Shown in pieces: positions 10,556 to 24,856 of a stretch of 64,000 bases of DNA (within the stretch, counting starts at the first letter, position 1; every line of letters begins with the position of its first letter). The notes under the pieces are model-generated. The model did not search any database. It was not told the origin of the DNA and saw only the letters and a program-made list of their open reading frames with translations. The stretch spans positions 15,390,293 to 15,454,292 of the forward strand of contig NC_056047.1 in the NCBI RefSeq assembly GCF_004379255.2. The letters run 5' to 3'. A program made the position numbers and the translations under genes. Origin of the DNA: Salvia splendens. Taxonomy: Eukaryota; Streptophyta; Magnoliopsida; Lamiales; Lamiaceae.

Positions 10556-10840
10556 CTCCCCCCGTCCCATAAAAATAAGGACACTTTCCTTTTTCGTCCT
10601 TCCCGTAAAATTATCTCATTTCCATTTATGGAAAGTCCTACCAAACTCATCACCCGTACATGATATCAATTTATTTACAACTGTACCACTAGGACCCACC
10701 ATTAAACACTAATAATAATGTGGGTCTTACTATCCACTAACACTATCTTAACTATATTTATCTTCATCTCTATTACTTTACCAATTATACATTAATTCTC
10801 GTGTCGTCCCAAATATCTATATTTTTTGGGACGGAAGGAG
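10556..10840. mobile_element. Stowaway MITE (285 bp)
   Basis: Inverted ends CTCCCCCCGTCCCA and TGGGACGGAAGGAG are flanked by TA on both sides. This is the Tc1/mariner-related Stowaway signature. It is non-coding. Confidence 0.85.
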
Positions 10841-11009
10841 TATTTTTTTTCATTTTTTTATCGCTATATTTCTTTTCGCTTCTCATCTTCTCTCCTCAAT
10901 TTAAATAGTACTGTAATTTACACTATAATTTTTACTATATTTTTTCATTACTTAAAAATAATATAAAAATATGAAAAGGAAAAATATTTATTAGATTGGA
11001 TTAAGATTA

Positions 11010-11432
11010 GAGCATCTCCAAGGGGTGAGGTAAATGAAGAGGTAAACTAATATAACTACCATATTTATCTTTTATTCATGAAAAACATTCTCAAAGGGGA
11101 GATGTATTTGAGAAGGTATTATACATTTTCCCATTTTGAAGAAGTATCTTTACCTCCTCATCAATGGAGATGTAAAATCTTATATATAACTACCATATTT
11201 ACCTTCTTTTCATGAAAAATCATTCTCGAAGGGGAAAGGTATTTGAGAAGGTATTACACTTTATGTTTTTAATACATTTTGTACTATTATTTTATTTTTT
11301 AAAAATAATTTACCTTTCTATATACCTTTTTCCTTTGGAATATGTTACTTTTTAGAAATGTATATTTCACTTTTCAAGAAGGTAAATACATAATATACAT
11401 TTTCTATATACCTTCTCTGCTTGGAGATGCTC
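11010..11432. mobile_element. Tourist-type MITE (423 bp)
   Basis: Inverted ends GAGCATCTCCAAG and CTTGGAGATGCTC are perfect and flanked by TTA (11007-11009 and 11433-11435). Internal segments with TTTGAGAAGGTAT-like words are repeated. It is non-coding. Confidence 0.85.
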
Positions 11433-11435
11433 TTA

Positions 11436-14041
11436 TGGAAAGTAGAAATTATATTTAATTGAGTTCATATAGATGAGAGGGAAATAAATATTTATTGAAA
11501 AACTGAATTGGCATAGATGAATTGAGTTATGAGTGTCACGGACGCGTGGATCTTCCACGAGATAAAATTCACTCCTATAAAACTCAATATCCTTGATTTT
11601 TGTCTATAATTTTGCAAATTCACCCACACTTCCGTAGTAAATGATAACATATTACTTCACCTTAGAAATATAAAACAATGGCGATGTGTGTGTTTGTCGT
11701 AAGCAATTGAAAAAACAACTGGATCGACTTTTTTTGAAAAATTAAGTTTAAAATCTTTAAATGAAAATTTAAATATAAATTGGAAAAACATCGTATTAAA
11801 CAGCTGGTGTCCCACTTTGATTGATGAAACGAAATATAATTGCCTATTTGCTTTTGTTGGTTCTAATTTGAGGATACAGCTGATCAAAATTGTTAGGGTG
11901 TCATGTCCACAAGTCAACTAAAATAGCACCTCTTACAATAATCTTTTAAAATAAAGAAACGAAAATTGGAAATGAAAAAATATGTAGTTCTAATTAGGAC
12001 TAATATAGCAAGAAAAAATATATAGTTCTAATTAGGAGTAAACGAATTAACTCTTTTATTTCTGATGGGATCACCGGATGGACTTGTGCGTTTAACCGCA
12101 GATATACATTCGTTGTGTGGTCGATGCTTTTCAATTTTTTGTTTTTATTAGTACTATTTTTCTTTCACCATATATTCATAATAGTCTTATAAAATTAAAT
12201 ACGATTGTTTTTAAACTAAATATAACTCTTTATTAAAATAAAATATCTTTTTTTTCACAATTTATAAATACATTTTCTTAATATTCCAAATAAAATCAAA
12301 TAAGGCTTTATTTAATAACAAATACTACTAGTTTTTTTTCATAAAAAATAACTTTTTATAAATACATAAATATTTGTATTGCGTTTTAAAAGATTTTTCA
12401 TAGAAATAATAAATTTTTTATTAAAGTCAAATAAACATGTAATTACACTCTTTATATTGGGTTTTGCAATGCCATTCTAAATTGCGAGCTACTCGCCTAA
12501 TCCAAAAGTAATTGGCTATCTACTCGCAGAAAACAAGATTACTAAAATAGGAGTAATGTATAAAATAAAATAAGTGTGTATATGTACTGCCACAAATATT
12601 ATATAGTCAAGTCCCAATATAATATTAAGATGGAACATTTTAAAAACAATATGTAGTGCCCTGTCACTTAGATATCTTTAAGTGACTTGTCACTAGTGGA
12701 CCTCAAAATTAGAATCTTATTATTCGAACTTATGTCATGATCATACCCATATTAATTTTTAATAAGACCGAAAAGCATTTATTTTTATCTCTAACCCACT
12801 TCTAGCTATATTGAGTTGTAAATAATTCATTAATCCACGAGAAAAATAAATAAAAATCTGTATTCAATGGTGGTATTTAAAAGCGTCCTTGATTATAGTA
12901 ATCAACATTTACAAACTTAAAAGACCAAGGTAAATATAGTTGCTAATTATATTTAAGAAATTCGATCATCAACTACCCAGGTAAATATCATTACTTATTA
13001 AATTCATGGTCGAGCGAGTTCACGCAAATTAAGTCTATTAATCTGGAGTATAACATTTTGTAGAAAATGTTTTAAAAATTCGATTATCAATCACCCGAGA
13101 AGTTATCAATTCATAATTGAACTGATCAACCACGTAGATGGATTTGTTCTCAATTATCCCATAATGGTTTTGGTGAAATTGTATATGATTTGGAAGTAGT
13201 TGTATCTGATTTGGAAGCCAAAAATCATATGTTCACATTACGAACGGATGAATTAGTCAATATTGTTTATACATAAAAAATAACATCGCTAGTGGAAAAA
13301 TATGAACAATATACTATGCATAGATGACTTGATTTTTTCATCACGGATTAATTGAGAACAAACCTAACTTTATGATTTTCTGGCAAGTTATGGGAAAAAT
13401 TAAATTTTTAATATTTAACTGATTTTAGTTGTAAATTTCTTTTGTTATTTGGCTATAAAAATGCATCTACATAGATTGTTAAAACGACATGTATGACGTT
13501 AGCCCTAATAATGTGAATGCAATTTCACTTTTCATTTATCCAAGATTATAGTTACTAACCACCACCCAACAAAAACTTGTGCTTAAGTAAAGTTAAGGGC
13601 ATAGGATTCTGCCTAATTATAAACACATACCAACTTATCGTTGTTTCTTAATCGGTTCAATGGTTCAAATTAGTTATTAAAAACTAAGAAATTATATACA
13701 TTTACCCACAATGGCGGACACACATATGCTCAAGGAGGGGCTTAAGCCCCTGCCAAACTATTTGTTTTAAATATTTTTTTAGCTGTAAAAACATTATGGT
13801 TTTGTTAGTATTTTGTGTGAATTGATGTGCAAAAATCCATATTAAAACAATAAATTTTCTCACATAAAATTTAGAATATATAGCACTTACCATAATAATT
13901 TTCTGATTCCGCACCTGTTACTCGTAATGATGATAAGGTTATCTGGTTGCTCAGGCTCAATCAATGATGTTCAATCCACTATTTAGATTTGATTACAACA
14001 GTTTGGCTGGTCAATTTCATAACTAGCAAGGTACCACACTA
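11436..14041. other. Intergenic region, no gene seen
   Basis: AT-rich DNA. A weak inverted pair (TTTGTTCTCAATTA near 13145 and TAATTGAGAACAAA near 13352) may mark an old MITE, but I found no target duplication. Reading frames here are short and featureless. Confidence 0.4.
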
Positions 14042-14044
14042 TAA

Positions 14045-14736
14045 GGGTGTTCACAATGGTGGCCCTTGAAGACCACCATTCGTGGCTCTCTTGTGACCCT
14101 CTGCAATGGTAATTAACAAAATTTAACAAAAACAACAAGGGCCACCAAATGTGGCCCTCTCAAAAAAAAATAATTTGTTCACTTTTTTTAATGTTATTCT
14201 TAATTTAACTATATTAAATTTTATTAGACTTTAAATTTATGATATTTATAAATTTAATTAAAATAAAATAATTTGGATTGTAAATAAAAAAATTCACAAC
14301 CTAAAAACAAAATGTAACAAGAACTTCGTTGTATTATATTAAAATAGGAAAATTATACAACGAAAGTTTTCTAATTTAAAAACAACAACCCGAAAACCCA
14401 TATCACTCTGCGGCGCCCCTTCTACGGTTCCAGACCTCTTCAACCATATCAGCATGCAGTGATGTATGCGATATTTGGCTCCGCATATCAGTGTACCGCT
14501 TGTTGGAATTGTTCATCGTCGGAATCCATAGTTGCAAGGTTGAATTGAAATTGGAAGGAAATATTGGAAAGATTGGAGGAAAATGGAAGTAAAATGGAGT
14601 TGGAAAAATGGAATGGAAGTGTAGTATTTTATAAAGAATTTTCAAAATTTACAAAAAAAAAATTAAAATCCGCGGCCCAGCCGCGAAACGCGGCCCGCTG
14701 CAATGGAGGGCCGCGGCTCCCCCTTTGTGGACACTC
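14045..14736 (-). mobile_element. PIF/Harbinger deletion derivative with transposase C-terminus
   Basis: Ends GGGTGTTCACAATGG and the complement of GAGTGTCCACAAAGG are flanked by TAA (14042-14044 and 14737-14739). On the minus strand at about 14403-14500 a frame ends with YTDMRSQISHTSLHADMVEE then VWNRRRGAAE. This resembles the C-terminal tail of Harbinger (ALP1-like) transposases. The rest of the transposase is deleted. The right end has a GC-rich block (gcggccc words with TGCAATGG), the same layout as in the element at 571-2271. Confidence 0.75.
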
Positions 14737-14739
14737 TAA

Positions 14740-15126
14740 AGCCTAATTAAGTAATGATCAAATTAATATAGATAATATAGTTAGCATAGTAGTATGTTTA
14801 TTACAGTCACACTAACAAGATAAGACTTATTCTGTTCAAAGTGGAAAATTTAGATGGATGTTTATAGGTTACAACTTAATTAGTAGAATTGGCAATTTAG
14901 TATGCTTTTTTAGTTTCTATTCTTTATCAATATGTAAATGTTAATTAGGAAATAACCTCGAATTGAATCTGGAAAAAGTAGCTATATAATTGAGTGGTTG
15001 AAATGCAATTAAGAAACAAAGAAAAAATTATCACACATCACAACTTTATGTATAAATATAAGTAATCAGGCTCTCCCCCTTTACACACACACACACACAC
15101 ACACACAAAGAAATCTTGGAACCTTG
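14740..15126. promoter_or_regulatory. Upstream region of the SPIRAL1-like gene with CA microsatellite
   Basis: A CA dinucleotide run lies at about 15083-15107, within roughly 45 bases of the start codon and probably in the 5' UTR. No other element is recognised. Confidence 0.4.
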
Positions 15127-15524
15127 ATGAATATGAAAAGAGGCGAAAGCGCTGGGGGTGGGCAGAGTTCGTTAGGGTATCTCTTTGGTCCTGAAAATAA
15201 GGACAAAATCGAGGCGGCGCCACCATCTCCGACAACCCTTATGCCACCTTATGGTATCGACACGGGAGACGACGAGGGTAAGCCATCGGAAACCTCTCCA
15301 CTCAAGTCCAAAACCACTATGATGGTTCAGGGCCAAAACTCTGGAATTTTCATCACTGTAAGTAGCTAGATTTATGACATTTTTATCATGTAGAGATGGA
15401 TTTACATAACTTTTATAAATTTATGGTTTGTAAAATGATGTGACAGGGTCGACCTTCGACTAAGGTTAAGTCTCCTCCGGGTGGAGATTCATCTCTAGGC
15501 TACTTGTTCGGTGATAAATCTTGA
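15127..15524 (+). CDS. SPIRAL1-like microtubule-associated protein
   Basis: Exon 1 is 15127-15357 (231 nt) and exon 2 is 15447-15524 (78 nt). The intron is GTAAGT...GACAG, phase 0. The product has 102 residues. Both family signatures are present: N-terminal GGGQSSLGYLFG and C-terminal NSGIFITGRPSTKVKSPPGG followed by SSLGYLFG. The intron falls just before GRPSTKV. The centre is a variable Pro/Ser/Thr-rich linker. SPIRAL1 family proteins bind growing microtubule plus ends and help set the direction of cell expansion (known). The start could be Met1 or Met3 (15133); no upstream in-frame ATG is better. Divergent residues in the linker make a direct orthologue call unsafe. Confidence 0.88.
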
Positions 15525-16050
15525 AATCGATCTAATTAACATCGACTATTATTATGTGTTCCTACCTTAAATATTATTATGTGTTCCTACCTTAAATGGG
15601 CTGAATAAGAAATTTGTGTGGTCAGTGGTAAACTTTTGGACGAGGGTTTGTTTGTGTGTGGGTTTGTAATGTATTTGTGATTGTTTTTCCATATTAGGGT
15701 GAGCTTCCCAATTGATGTATTTATCCGGAATATATATGGATACACATAAATGTTTGCGTATGTCAAATTTGGATATGTCATATTTAGTTTATCCACTTCC
15801 TCATTTGGCAACCTTAGGTAAAAGGCACAATGATACTAGTATAATATAATTCTTTTTTGTGATACGATTTGAGTGCTTTTTGATTTGTTCCTCTTGTTGG
15901 CTATAATATTTTTTAAGTTTAATCTTTGCCATGATAAATGATGGGTTAGTGGGTTGTGTTATTGGTGTGTACACTATCAAATGGTGGTTTAATTTTTTTA
16001 ATTATGTTAAGAAACTTGGTATAGTTTGGGGAAACATCCCATCTATTAAG
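15525..16050. other. 3' flank of the SPIRAL1-like gene
   Basis: Contains a short tandem repeat just after the stop codon (two copies of TATTATGTGTTCCTACCTTA near 15550-15595). Otherwise it is intergenic. Confidence 0.4.
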
Positions 16051-16058
16051 GATTCACA

Positions 16059-16794
16059 TAGGGGTGGCAAATCGTGTGTGTTGGGTCGTTATCGTGTCGA
16101 CACGATAACGACACGAACACGATAACAACAAACCCGAACACGACCTGTTAAGAAAACCCCAAACACGAACACGAACACGACCCGCTACCCTCAGACACGA
16201 ACACGACACGAACCACTTCGGGTCAACACGACACGATAACAACACGTATTGGAAAGTGATTAAATATTTAAATGATTTAAATGATATATGACCGTATGAG
16301 ACTATGAGAGTCAATTTAATAAATATTGAAAAATGAAAATAATAAGAATTAATAATATTAAAATATTACTACCTCCGTCCCCCAAAATTCGTCCCAGTTT
16401 GACCGGGCACGGGTTTTAAGAAATATAATGGAAAGTGAGTTGAAAAAGTTAGTGGATTGTGAGACCTACTTTTATATATTAGTTTTATAATAAAATGTGA
16501 GTAGGAATGAGTTGGTGGAATATGAGACCCACTACAAAAAATGGTAAAAGTGAAATGGACAAATTTTGGGGGACGGACGAAAATGGAAAACTGGGACGAA
16601 TTTTCAGGGACGGAGGTAGTATTTATTAACGGATAACACGAACCCGACACGAACATGACACGAACACGTATTGTTAACGGATAACACGAACCCGACCTGA
16701 ACACGACAACGGGTCGACCCAATAAGGACACGAACCCAATAAGCTCTGACACAAACCCATTAATTTCGTGTCGTGTCAAAAATTGCCAGCCCTA
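16059..16794. mobile_element. hAT-type element with nested Stowaway
   Basis: Ends TAGGGGTGGCAA and the complement of TAGGGCTGGCAA are flanked by a perfect 8-bp duplication GATTCACA (16051-16058 and 16795-16802). The interior consists of CACGAACACGAC-like words in both orientations, the subterminal repeats of a non-autonomous hAT. A Stowaway MITE sits at 16369-16619. Confidence 0.9.
16369..16619. mobile_element. Stowaway MITE nested in hAT (251 bp)
   Basis: Inverted ends CTACCTCCGTCCC and GGGACGGAGGTAG are flanked by TA. It lies wholly inside the hAT element and so inserted later. Confidence 0.9.
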
Positions 16795-16802
16795 GATTCA
16801 CA

Positions 16803-18520
16803 TGATGTATTTTGTAGTAGAAGGAGAGTTTTGGAAAATATAACAAGAATGTTATTTCCTCGCACATCAAGGCCAAATTTTTAGGGCGTGTGATCATGCG
16901 TGGACGCGTGAATATGTGAGATTGAGTGTCACACATATCCTACACTACGGCCTGTATTCAGCCACACATGCGTATGTGTAAGCCATTAGTGTAGGCCAGC
17001 GTGTGACGGTCTGGCGCAAGCGTGACAATATGGGATGGTGCGAGAGGACTTGGCGATCCTGCACGCATGTGCCTTAGCCGATCACTTTTGCTATGCACTT
17101 CTTCCAATCACTTTTGCATTGCACTCACACAATTTTAGCGATCATGTTGGCAGTGTTGTGTACCTTTAGAAAAATTTGATGTGCACACTTAGATTTATAG
17201 ATAATCAAAATGTTAGTAAAATTCGAATTCTAGGCTTAAAAATAACTCACATTTCTACTAGGGTTTCCTGAAGACCCATGGTTATGAAATCTAATTAATA
17301 TTTATTGCTCAAAGAAAATTGGGCGAATAAATAATTTAATGTCAGCAGATGGATACTTTTATAATTATAATAGACTTTTGGTATCAGTACTTAATTAAAT
17401 TCGAACAAATACATTCATAAATTGATAAGTATATAGTATATGCAATATCTTTGATGTGATATTGCAATCTTATTGCTCGTAACATATAATTATTAGCTCA
17501 CAACACGTCATTTTAGTTGGTTTAAATGTTAATATCTGATTATATATATGAAATGACTGATCATGTGTGTGTGTTCATAAATTATTGCTGATAATAGAAA
17601 AAAAGAAAAGAAGAAATCAAATAAAAAGGTTAAATTATTGTTGATAATGGAAAAAAAGAAAAGAAGAAACAGAAGTCTAAATCAACAGAGTAGACGACAA
17701 TGGCCCACTAATGGGCCAATGACTCAATTGCGACATGTATGGCCCATTAATTCTATCTGCACATTAATATTGTTTTGCCTTTGCTCAAAAAAATGTTCGG
17801 TTAATCATATTTTTGAAGAAGGGTAGAGCTTATATTCTCTCTGTCCCTTCAAACTACACTAATTTGCATGTCCATTAAAATTAAACTAATTCTTAATAAA
17901 AGAAATTTAGATTTATGAATTTCATTCTCCATTAATAATGCTTCATTAATAATGTTATTAAATGTAAAAAGGTTCTATCTCTCCTACTTTATCAATTACA
18001 CATTAAAATATGCATTATTCCTCCAACCATTAATATCAAACTCAATGAATGTTCTCTATCCATTACCTTTTTTTACTCATGAAATTTGAAACCATGATTT
18101 GGGTTTGTTTAGTATAGAATTAAAGATAGATACATTTACTCAAAATTCCAAAATGAAATTGGTTTTTATCTTTGAGTATTATTAAAGCTAATTCCATACT
18201 CCCCTTTTAGTTTTAGTGTACTTTGAAGATGGTTTTAGCTTAAATGACAAAGGTGACTAGGCATTTTAATTAGTAATAAAAATAAGTAATCTAGAAATTA
18301 ATTTTAAACCCTAAATAAGTATAGTGCTCATTTTGAAACCAATTAAAGTTGAGTATCCAATTTATGAAATTAATCCTATTACACCAAATCAAGTTTAGTA
18401 TACAAACATATTTATTAAATTTATCCTATTACACCAAATACAACTAATACAGAAATCTAGCAAGTATAATTGATACTCCTACAAAAACACACAAAGTAGA
18501 GTAAAGTAGATTAAAAAGAA
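16803..18520. other. Intergenic region
   Basis: No gene recognised. A TTCTCTCTGTCCCTT stretch near 17832 resembles one end of an old Stowaway copy, but I see no partner end. Confidence 0.4.
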
Positions 18521-20106
<1,586 letters not shown>

Positions 20107-20293
20107 TGGTGAAGAAGAAAAACAAAAGCAGAATATGGGACAAAGGCTGCTGCTGCTAGCTTCTTCAATTAAGTAGGAATTTGGAATGGATTTCTGGGAA
20201 AGTGGGAGACTTCCAACTTTGATTGGAGAGTAGGGTACACGGTGGAAATTGAAATTGGGTTTGATGTTCGTGGCGAAGACTTGCAGTTGACTT

Positions 20294-20924
20294 TGTGGGT
20301 GGGTCGATACGAGATATCGTATCGAAAACGTTGTATCGTATATCGTATCGAAAATATCGATATGAAAGAATTTCATATCGTTATCGTATCGAAAGTTTCG
20401 ATATATCGAACTTTCGATATGGATAATATCAATATCGTTATCGTATCGATATATCGTACCGAAATTCGATATATCGATATATCGAATTTCGGTACGATAT
20501 ATCGAAATATCGATATCGTATCGAATACCTGTATATCGAAAATTATAATTTTAAAACTTAAAATTCACACAAAAATTAATAAAACTTCAACACAATAAAA
20601 TTTATAGTGTTCTTATCTCTATAATCAAAATACAACACAACCAAGTACAATTAAATGGATTTATATATATTTATAATTTTAAATTCTAATATGTATTGAA
20701 TTTCAATATGTTTCGATATATATCGTATATTCGATATAAAACGATATATCGAAAATATCGATATATATCATATATTCGATATAAAACGATATATCGCGAT
20801 ATAAGGAAATTTATATCGTTATCGTATCGAAAATTACGATATATCGAAAATTCGATAATTTTTCGATATTTTTCAATGCGATACGAGCGATATATCATTT
20901 TTTCGATATTTTTCCCCAGCCCTT
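20294..20924. mobile_element. hAT-type MITE upstream of the MAPK gene (631 bp)
   Basis: A perfect 8-bp duplication GTTGACTT flanks it (20286-20293 and 20925-20932). Ends are TGTGGGTGGG and the complement of AAGGGCTGGGG. The interior is an array of ATATCG/CGATAT words in both orientations with a central palindrome near 20460-20505, plus an AT-rich spacer. It is non-coding; reading frames across it (Tyr/Arg/Ile-rich) are artefacts. Confidence 0.85.
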
Positions 20925-20932
20925 GTTGACTT

Positions 20933-21325
20933 GGATTTTTTTGGTTTTATTTTTTTCCTTCCCAAATAAGGATGCTTGAAATTTGAAAGCGATGTGTAGT
21001 TACTTTCAAATGTTTGGGCTTCGGCTTTTATTTAAATGCTTGGGCTGGGCTTCAAGTAAAGATAAACTGAAATTGATTTTTTAAGATATAGTAGTAATTA
21101 ACATTTGACACAAAAAATGAAATTTGCACAAATTTTATTTAAAATTCATGTAGTTATTACAAAAATAAGCAAAAATGGGGGGTATTTAGAAGCCTAATTA
21201 ACCTTTGTTAAAAGAAATTAAAATTTTAGAAATTATTTGGAAATTGTGTAGTTATTAGCAAAATGTAAAATTTAGAAGCTTGCTTTTAAACTAACAGGGC
21301 TAGGTTTCATGAATCGACTATATAT
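20933..21325. other. Intergenic region
   Basis: AT-rich; no gene recognised. Confidence 0.4.
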
Positions 21326-21327
21326 TA

Positions 21328-22380
21328 TGGCCATGTTTGGTTGACGGGAAAGTAAAGTTGGCAAGGAAAATGATTATTGGGAAAATGAATCCCGGGAATA
21401 TGATTTCTAATAACTTTACTTTCCCGTGTTTGGAAAATATCAAGATTTGAAAGTATATATTTGATTTAAACACTAAACTAAAAATATACTTATCATTTTT
21501 TATTTATAAAAAATAATAATACATATTATTTAATAAATTATTAATTACAAATGATAATAATTATATTATTTTATTTATTATTACGATGGATAGTTTAAAT
21601 ATGGATTATACATCATAATATATAATAATATAATAATAAATAAGATTATAATAATTATTATTATTATTATCATCATTATATTTACTTAATTTTTAATTGA
21701 ATAAATTTTATAATTTAAAATTTCACTACAATTTTATTGTTAATTACTAATTTATAAATTAATAATTATTATATTATTATATAATTATAATAATATTTAA
21801 TAATTTAATAAATTATTATTATTATGATAATAAAAATAAAAATAAATATTAATAATATAGTTATAATTATGATAATTTGAATTATAGTTATTTATTATCC
21901 TGAAATTAAGTATGGTTTATACTTTTAAATTATTTTTAAAATATTGTAATAAATAATGATGATGATGATGATGATGATAATAACTGTACTATATTGCATT
22001 AAATATGTAAGAATCCTAAAACTAGGAAAATAATACCTAAGAAAAGTTAGGAATCAGAATCCTGGAAAGTTGTACTAACTTTCCTTGTTTCAGAATTTTG
22101 ATTACTTTTCCAATTTGATTAAAAACGGAAACAAACACAGGAATTTAAAATTTAAGGAATCGGATTACTTTCCCAAACAGAATCATGGCTAATATAATAT
22201 AAAGAAAAAAATTGTGACATTGGAAGCTAACACTGAAACCAGGATTTTGATTACTTTCCCAATTTGATTAAAAACGGAAACAAACACAGGAATTTAAAAT
22301 TTAAGGAATCAGATTACTTCCCAAACAGAATCATGGCTAATATAATATAAAGAAAAAAAATGTGACATTGGAAGCTAACT
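21328..22380. mobile_element. Truncated and internally duplicated MITE, same family as 62194-63175
   Basis: The left end GGCCATGTTTGGTTGACGGG is shared with the element at 62194. The interior is AT-rich with ATAATAATT runs. The right end (near 22195) stops at AATCATGGC and lacks the terminal CAATCAAACATGGCC. About 125 bp of the right end (TTTGATTACTTTCCCAATTT to about AAGCTAAC) is then repeated in tandem at roughly 22120-22235 and 22245-22380. It is non-coding. Confidence 0.7.
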
Positions 22381-22386
22381 GAAACC

Positions 22387-22458
22387 TATCAGAGCCAGGT
22401 TTCAATCCTGGGACCTGTGGGTTATAGGCCCACCACGCTTCCGCTGCGCCACTCTGAT
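22387..22458 (-). tRNA. Initiator-type tRNA with altered anticodon (UAU)
   Basis: On the minus strand 72 nt begin ATCAGAGTGGCGCAGCGGAA and end GGCTCTGATA. The acceptor stem has the A1-U72 pair typical of initiator tRNA, and the A-box and T-arm are present. The anticodon loop reads CCTATAA where plant initiator tRNA-Met has CCCATAA, so the anticodon is UAU (would read AUA) instead of CAU. The T-loop reads GATTGAA where the usual sequence is GATCGAA, a CpG-type C-to-T change. It is most likely a decayed initiator tRNA gene; expression is unknown. Confidence 0.8.
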
Positions 22459-23425
22459 TTGATGTTTTCCTATCTTGTTTAAGTATATCTATTCTTAGAT
22501 CATAACTTTTGCAATATTGTAGAGTTGTTATTTAAGTTGTCCGATATATACATTAATAGCAGCATCTCCTGCACTACATTGCTATTCGCAAAATTAGATT
22601 ATAAATAATGTTGATTATATTTTCTTGATTAATTATGTGAAATTGACCGAATATTCTTTCTTTTTCGTATGATTAGTTATTTGAAAAAATTTAGAAGTTA
22701 TTTCTGGGTAAAAGGTGAGAAAAAAAAGTCAGTAATATTTTTTATTGGTTTTACACTTACCTAATAATTTAATATTACGTGCTTAACCTTTTGTGGTAAA
22801 GGGAAACTGTAATTCTCCAATATGGCAATTGTGCGGTAATTCAATTTGATTTCTTTTAACTCTCATGCACGCCTATTATACACGGGAGGGTTTCAATTTT
22901 TCTTCTCCTTATGTAATCTTTTGAATTATCTACACATTATTTGGTATATACACATATTATCAATTGAATTTGCTTTTTTCTTATAAACTTTATACTATGA
23001 ATAAGTTTATTAACGCATATCTTACACTATCTAAATCAATTCAGGTGATCTAACCCCTATTAATTGCATAAAATGTACTTAAAGTTTAAGATCATGTAGC
23101 TTGTGTACCAAATAAAATAAAAATAATATCTAGCGCCGGTGCATTATTTTTTAAATATTGAAAGCATTATGCTAAACAATAAATATTTTTAATCATGCAT
23201 CCTCATTCTTCTCCAATTTAAAGTCTCCTTTACACAAAGAAAATCAGAAAACTATTCAGTTAAGTACATTGTGCAATACATATATGCCACCCCTCCTCCC
23301 TCTCTCCCCACCATCACATAAACAGGTTAAAAATCCGTCCAAAAAATCAGAAATAAACAAATAAAATTAACCAGAAGAGGACATTAAAATCAAATCACTC
23401 CCATGCACGGCTGGATTAACTCAAG
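22459..23425. other. Intergenic / 3' flank of the MYB gene
   Basis: AT-rich; no gene recognised. Confidence 0.4.
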
Positions 23426-24856
23426 TCAAAGCGGCGAAGGAAAAGAGGAAGAAATGATCGTATTCATGTTCCCGGTGGGCGGAATAATTATCTCCTCCCC
23501 GCCCATCTGCCCTCCCACCTGATCCCAAAAGAAATAGTTAGGGCACTGCTGTGCATCAACCACCCATTCATTCATCTCATGATTTCTCTGCATGCAGTCG
23601 TTAATCTGGCCACATGAGTTTTGCGCCTCGATGGGGTCTATTAATGGCGGCATGGCTGTAAACTGAGCTATTTCTGGCGTGGGCTGCAGTTGCCATGGTG
23701 TCTCTGAGCTCAATGCGGCGGTTTCTTGGAAGATGGGAGGTTCTAGTGAATGGTTTATCTCGAACATGAATGAGGAAGTGAGGAGAGGTGATAGGGTTAC
23801 GTGTGATTTTGTGGAGTAGTGATCTTGGTTGAAGAAGTCTAGGTTTTGTTGGGCTTGTGTGAGTGTGAATGTGAACTGAGGGTTTTGGGCCTCGGATTTA
23901 TGTGTAATTGTTGTTGGTGGTGACGTTGAAGAGGAAGAAGATGAGGAGGATTTTCGGATTTTCTTCTTGATCCATGAGTTCCAGTAGTTTTTGATCTCGT
24001 TGTCTGTTCTTCCAGGCAAATGGCTAGCTATGTGTGCCCATCTGCAAGAGGCCATATAGTACTTTTTCTAAGAGAAGTCATACAAGTTTTTACCATTGGA
24101 TAAAATGGGGAGTGCTTTTGAAGCTTCAATATGACATGAAAAGAGAAAGAAAATATTCAACTTAACAAATGTGGCTTTTGTTTCGCAATAATTAACGTCA
24201 GATTTAACGCTGTTGAAACGTATCATTCTTCTTATATTATTGAGAAGGTTCCCATAAACAAACGCTTGATATTGGCTTCTTAACTTCCTCCAAAATGCAA
24301 GTGATAGCTACGTATGTAGGAGTATAATTATAAAATCCGTAAAAAAAAGTATAAATATATGTATATGAGAATATTCAAATAAAATATTCCCAGATGAGAA
24401 TGTGATAATCGTTCGCAATTTCTATGAATAAAAATGTCATTTTAGTTTATAAAATTTTATCCCTAGATAAATTATCTACCCTACTGAACAAGTATACGTA
24501 CTTACCTGTTGCCTACAGCTCCATGGAGGCTGATAATGAGCTTCTCCTCCTCAGGCGTAAACCTCCCTCTTCTAATATCCGGTCTCAAGTAGTTTATCCA
24601 TCTCAGACGACAACTCTTCCCGCATCTCTGAAGCCCTAATCACAACAACAACAACAATATGAAACCCTAATTAACAAGGATATGCACCGAACAACACGAC
24701 ACGAAAGCAGGAGACAAGATAACCTGCTTTCTCGGGGACCTCACTCCAGCAGCCGTAGCCATGAGTGGTGATGTACCGAATGAGCTTCTCGTCCTCCTCC
24801 GGTGACCACAGCCCCCTCTTCACCTTCTGCTGGTTGCAGCAAGAGTGATGCCCCAT
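23426..24856 (-). CDS. R2R3-MYB transcription factor, MYB26 (MALE STERILE35)-like
   Basis: Exon 1 is 24856-24724 (133 nt), exon 2 is 24635-24506 (130 nt) and exon 3 is 24041-23426 (616 nt). These are the classic R2R3-MYB exon sizes and phases, giving 292 residues. It begins [20 protein letters not shown]. The R2 and R3 repeats have the expected Trp residues, and R3 contains [20 protein letters not shown]. After WIKKKIRK comes a Ser run, then a diverged region. The last part ([13 protein letters not shown] and the SSSFPSPL end) matches the C-terminal motif of MYB26. MYB26 drives secondary wall thickening in the anther endothecium, needed for dehiscence (known). MYB67 is the nearest alternative. 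The DNA-binding domain is intact. Confidence 0.9.

Noticed and set aside
13145..13366. Possible MITE from inverted TTTGTTCTCAATTA words
   Set aside because: No target duplication or extended terminal repeat was found.
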